DNA of 64,000 nucleotides from SZUA-36 sp964650905 (lineage in GTDB: Bacteria > Pseudomonadota > Gammaproteobacteria > Xanthomonadales > SZUA-36), in NCBI GenBank assembly GCA_964650905.1, contig CAZYVH010000001.1, forward strand, positions 18,858 to 82,857. The letters run 5' to 3'. A model generated the notes under the pieces. That model was not told the origin of the DNA, made no database searches, and worked only from the letters and a program-made list of their open reading frames with translations. Every line of letters begins with the position of its first letter. Positions within the stretch are counted from its first letter, which is position 1. The position numbers and the translations under genes were made by a program. Of this stretch, positions 62,356-64,000 are shown piece after piece.

Positions 62356-63930
62356 TCAAGGCTTGGCAGGTACCACCCATGGTTGCTCACCCGCCAGTGT
62401 CGTGGCGTGCCCGGTTGCCTGCTCATAAGCGTAGGCCGCCCGGATCAGGCGCGGCTCGGTAAAAGCCGTGCCCAGCAATGACAGACCGACCGGAAGACCC
62501 TTGTAACGACCCATGGGCACCGTGATATGAGGGTATCCAGCGATCGCCGCCATGGAACTGGAGCCACCCTGGTAGTTGTCACCATAAACAAGGTCAATGG
62601 CAAACGCCGGTGCATTGCTGCGCAGCACCAGAACATCCACGTTGTGCGCACGCAACAAGTCATCAATGCTGCTACGCGTAAAGTTTTGTACCGATTGCAA
62701 AGCCTGCTTGTAGCTGTCACTTTGCAGTCCCTCGCTGACCTGCGAGGCTTGCAGAAGACTCTGTCCGAACCACGGCATTTCCTTTTCACGCCACTGAAGG
62801 TTGAATTCGACCAGGCCCTGGAGTGTCAAGCTGTTTAACTCACCAGGCAACGCGGCAAAATAGGCATTCAGGTCATGTTTGAACTCAGACTCAAGGACCG
62901 CCAGCGAAGCGCCCCAGAACCCATCCGGCCACGCCGGAAATGTCAGATCGTCCACAATAACGGCACCCGCAGCGGCCAGGTCAGCCACCGCCTGGTCAAA
63001 CAGATAGGTACTTTCGGGATGAAACGTCTGTGAACGTATGACACCCACACGCATACCCTGCAGACCATCTTTGCGCAACGCTTTGCTATAGTCACGACCA
63101 TGATATTTGGCGCTAAGTGTGGTCACCGGATCCTGCGGATCTTCACTTTCCATGGCGGATAAAAGCATGGCAGCTGCGCTGACGTTGAATGCTATCGGAC
63201 CCGCGGTATCCTGGCTGTGCGCAATGGGCACAATACCCCGCCGGCTGACCAGACCCAAAGTGGGTTTGATGCCAACGATGCCATTGACGGATGCCGGGCA
63301 AATGATGGAACCATCGGTTTCGGTGCCCACGGCAAAGGGCACATAACCGGCTGCCACGGCCACCGCCGAACCGGAACTCGAGCCACAGGCAGTGCGGCTT
63401 GCATCCCAGGCGTTGACGGTCAAACCACCCACACCGCTCCAGCCACTGGTGGAATGTTCATCACGAAAATTGGCCCACTCGGACAAATTGGTTTTACCGG
63501 CGATGAGAAGACCTGCGGCCCTCAGTCTTTGTGTCACTTCAGCATCACGCCCGGTCACATTGTCCCTGAGCGCCAGTGAACCGGCTGTCGTTGGCATATC
63601 GAGAGTTTCGATGTTGTCCTTGAGAAAAACCGGGTAACCGTGCAAGGGGCCACGGGTCTGAGCCGCGTCAGACTGCCTGTCCAGCCGTTCTGCAATCGCA
63701 CGTGCCTCGGGGTTTACCAGCAGCACCGCGTTCAGACGTTTCTCATAGCGGGCCATGCGCGCCTGGACGGTTTGCAGTCGGGATAAAGCTGTTGGTGCTA
63801 CGTCACCAGTGGCGGTCGATTGGCCATCCTTTTGTACAGCGGGGTCTGCTGGTTGATCAGCGAGAACACCATGCAGTGACAGAACGTAAAGAATGCATAC
63901 GATACACAACCGCTTCATAACGTAAAACAT
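62356..63930 (-). CDS. Secreted amidase-signature enzyme
   Basis: Amidase-family hydrolase, about 524 residues. A signal peptide starts near MKRLCIVCILYVL and ends around HGVLA, so it is periplasmic or exported. The catalytic Lys lies in PVFLKDNIET and the Ser-cis-Ser-nucleophile region in CGSSSGSAVAVAAGYVPFA. It resembles the bacterial peptide amidases rather than GatA. Start 63930 or 63918; no strong ribosome site separates them. Substrate unknown. Confidence 0.92.
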   Translation of the reverse strand: MFYVMKRLCIVCILYVLSLHGVLADQPADPAVQKDGQSTATGDVAPTALSRLQTVQARMARYEKRLNAVLLVNPEARAIAERLDRQSDAAQTRGPLHGYPVFLKDNIETLDMPTTAGSLALRDNVTGRDAEVTQRLRAAGLLIAGKTNLSEWANFRDEHSTSGWSGVGGLTVNAWDASRTACGSSSGSAVAVAAGYVPFAVGTETDGSIICPASVNGIVGIKPTLGLVSRRGIVPIAHSQDTAGPIAFNVSAAAMLLSAMESEDPQDPVTTLSAKYHGRDYSKALRKDGLQGMRVGVIRSQTFHPESTYLFDQAVADLAAAGAVIVDDLTFPAWPDGFWGASLAVLESEFKHDLNAYFAALPGELNSLTLQGLVEFNLQWREKEMPWFGQSLLQASQVSEGLQSDSYKQALQSVQNFTRSSIDDLLRAHNVDVLVLRSNAPAFAIDLVYGDNYQGGSSSMAAIAGYPHITVPMGRYKGLPVGLSLLGTAFTEPRLIRAAYAYEQATGHATTLAGEQPWVVPAKP

Positions 63931-63948
63931 GGGTCTGATTACCAAGCA

Positions 63949-64000
63949 CTACTCCCCGACTGTTGCCAGGCACTCGATCTCGGTACGCGCACCCAGCGCC
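63949..64000 (-). CDS. C-terminal end of a Rid-family-like protein (cut by the window)
   Basis: The last codons before a TAG at 63949-63951 encode ALGARTEIECLATVGE. This is the usual C-terminus of RidA/YjgF-type deaminases. Only 16 residues are visible, so the call is tentative. It would be upstream of the amidase on the same strand. Confidence 0.45.
   Translation of the reverse strand, partial: ALGARTEIECLATVGE

Overview
The window looks like part of a gammaproteobacterial chromosome, probably from a draft or metagenome assembly: three runs of exactly 100 N (1650-1749, 7532-7631, 9751-9850) are scaffold gaps. The assignment is inferred from gene content and order: a queA..tgt-yajC-secD-secF block beside divergent trmJ/suhB, a complete ccmABCDEFGHI cytochrome c maturation operon, a ubiG-mupP-like-mtaD-efp block of the kind I know from Pseudomonas, a MetX-type acyltransferase resembling the serine acyltransferases of Xanthomonadales, and a FimX-like protein. 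No phage, CRISPR array, rRNA or intact insertion sequence was seen. The only tRNA is a tRNA-Leu(CAA).

Layout. 1-6.3 kb: M16 peptidase lipoprotein, thiolase plus type-2 hydroxyacyl-CoA dehydrogenase-like SDR, a small acidic protein and an MscS channel. 6.4-10.7 kb: glutathione-dependent formaldehyde oxidation (adhC, fghA), then a radical SAM protein overlapping a methyltransferase, the least understood module here. 10.9-11.5 kb: a VapBC toxin-antitoxin pair with a palindromic operator. 11.7-15 kb: membrane-anchored thioredoxin-like protein, alkyltransferase-like (ATL) protein, FMN-binding protein, trmJ and suhB. 15-21.2 kb (minus strand): secF, secD, yajC, tgt, a CmoB-like methyltransferase and queA. 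21.3-28.1 kb: kynureninase, a giant secreted subtilase and glutathione reductase. 28.4-35 kb: the Ccm operon, including a 52-residue ccmD. 35-42.5 kb: a MITE-like element, a TPR-sulfotransferase, an RND efflux pair and trmB. 42.6-49.7 kb: MetX-family acyltransferase, tRNA-Leu, a formylglycine-generating-enzyme-like protein, RNase D, HinT, an Ada-like protein, a YciK-like SDR and FmdB. 49.7-53.2 kb (minus strand): a GFA-family remnant, then mupP/gph-like, ubiG, mtaD and efp. 53.5-61.9 kb (plus strand): FimX-like protein, gluQ, accA, tilS, xseB, ispA and dxs. 61.8-64 kb (minus strand): UspA, an amidase, and the end of a Rid-family-like gene.

Most of this is conserved housekeeping DNA: protein export, tRNA modification, isoprenoid, fatty-acid and cytochrome c biogenesis. 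Accessory interest lies in the radical SAM/methyltransferase pair, the methyltransferase inserted between queA and tgt, enzyme-family proteins that have lost catalytic residues (ATL, FGE-like, YciK-like, FimX-like), the TPR-sulfotransferase with tandem repeats at DNA level, and a 160-bp element with terminal inverted repeats flanked by TA. I found no strong evidence for an entirely new multi-gene system. The radical SAM pair is the best candidate for undescribed chemistry.
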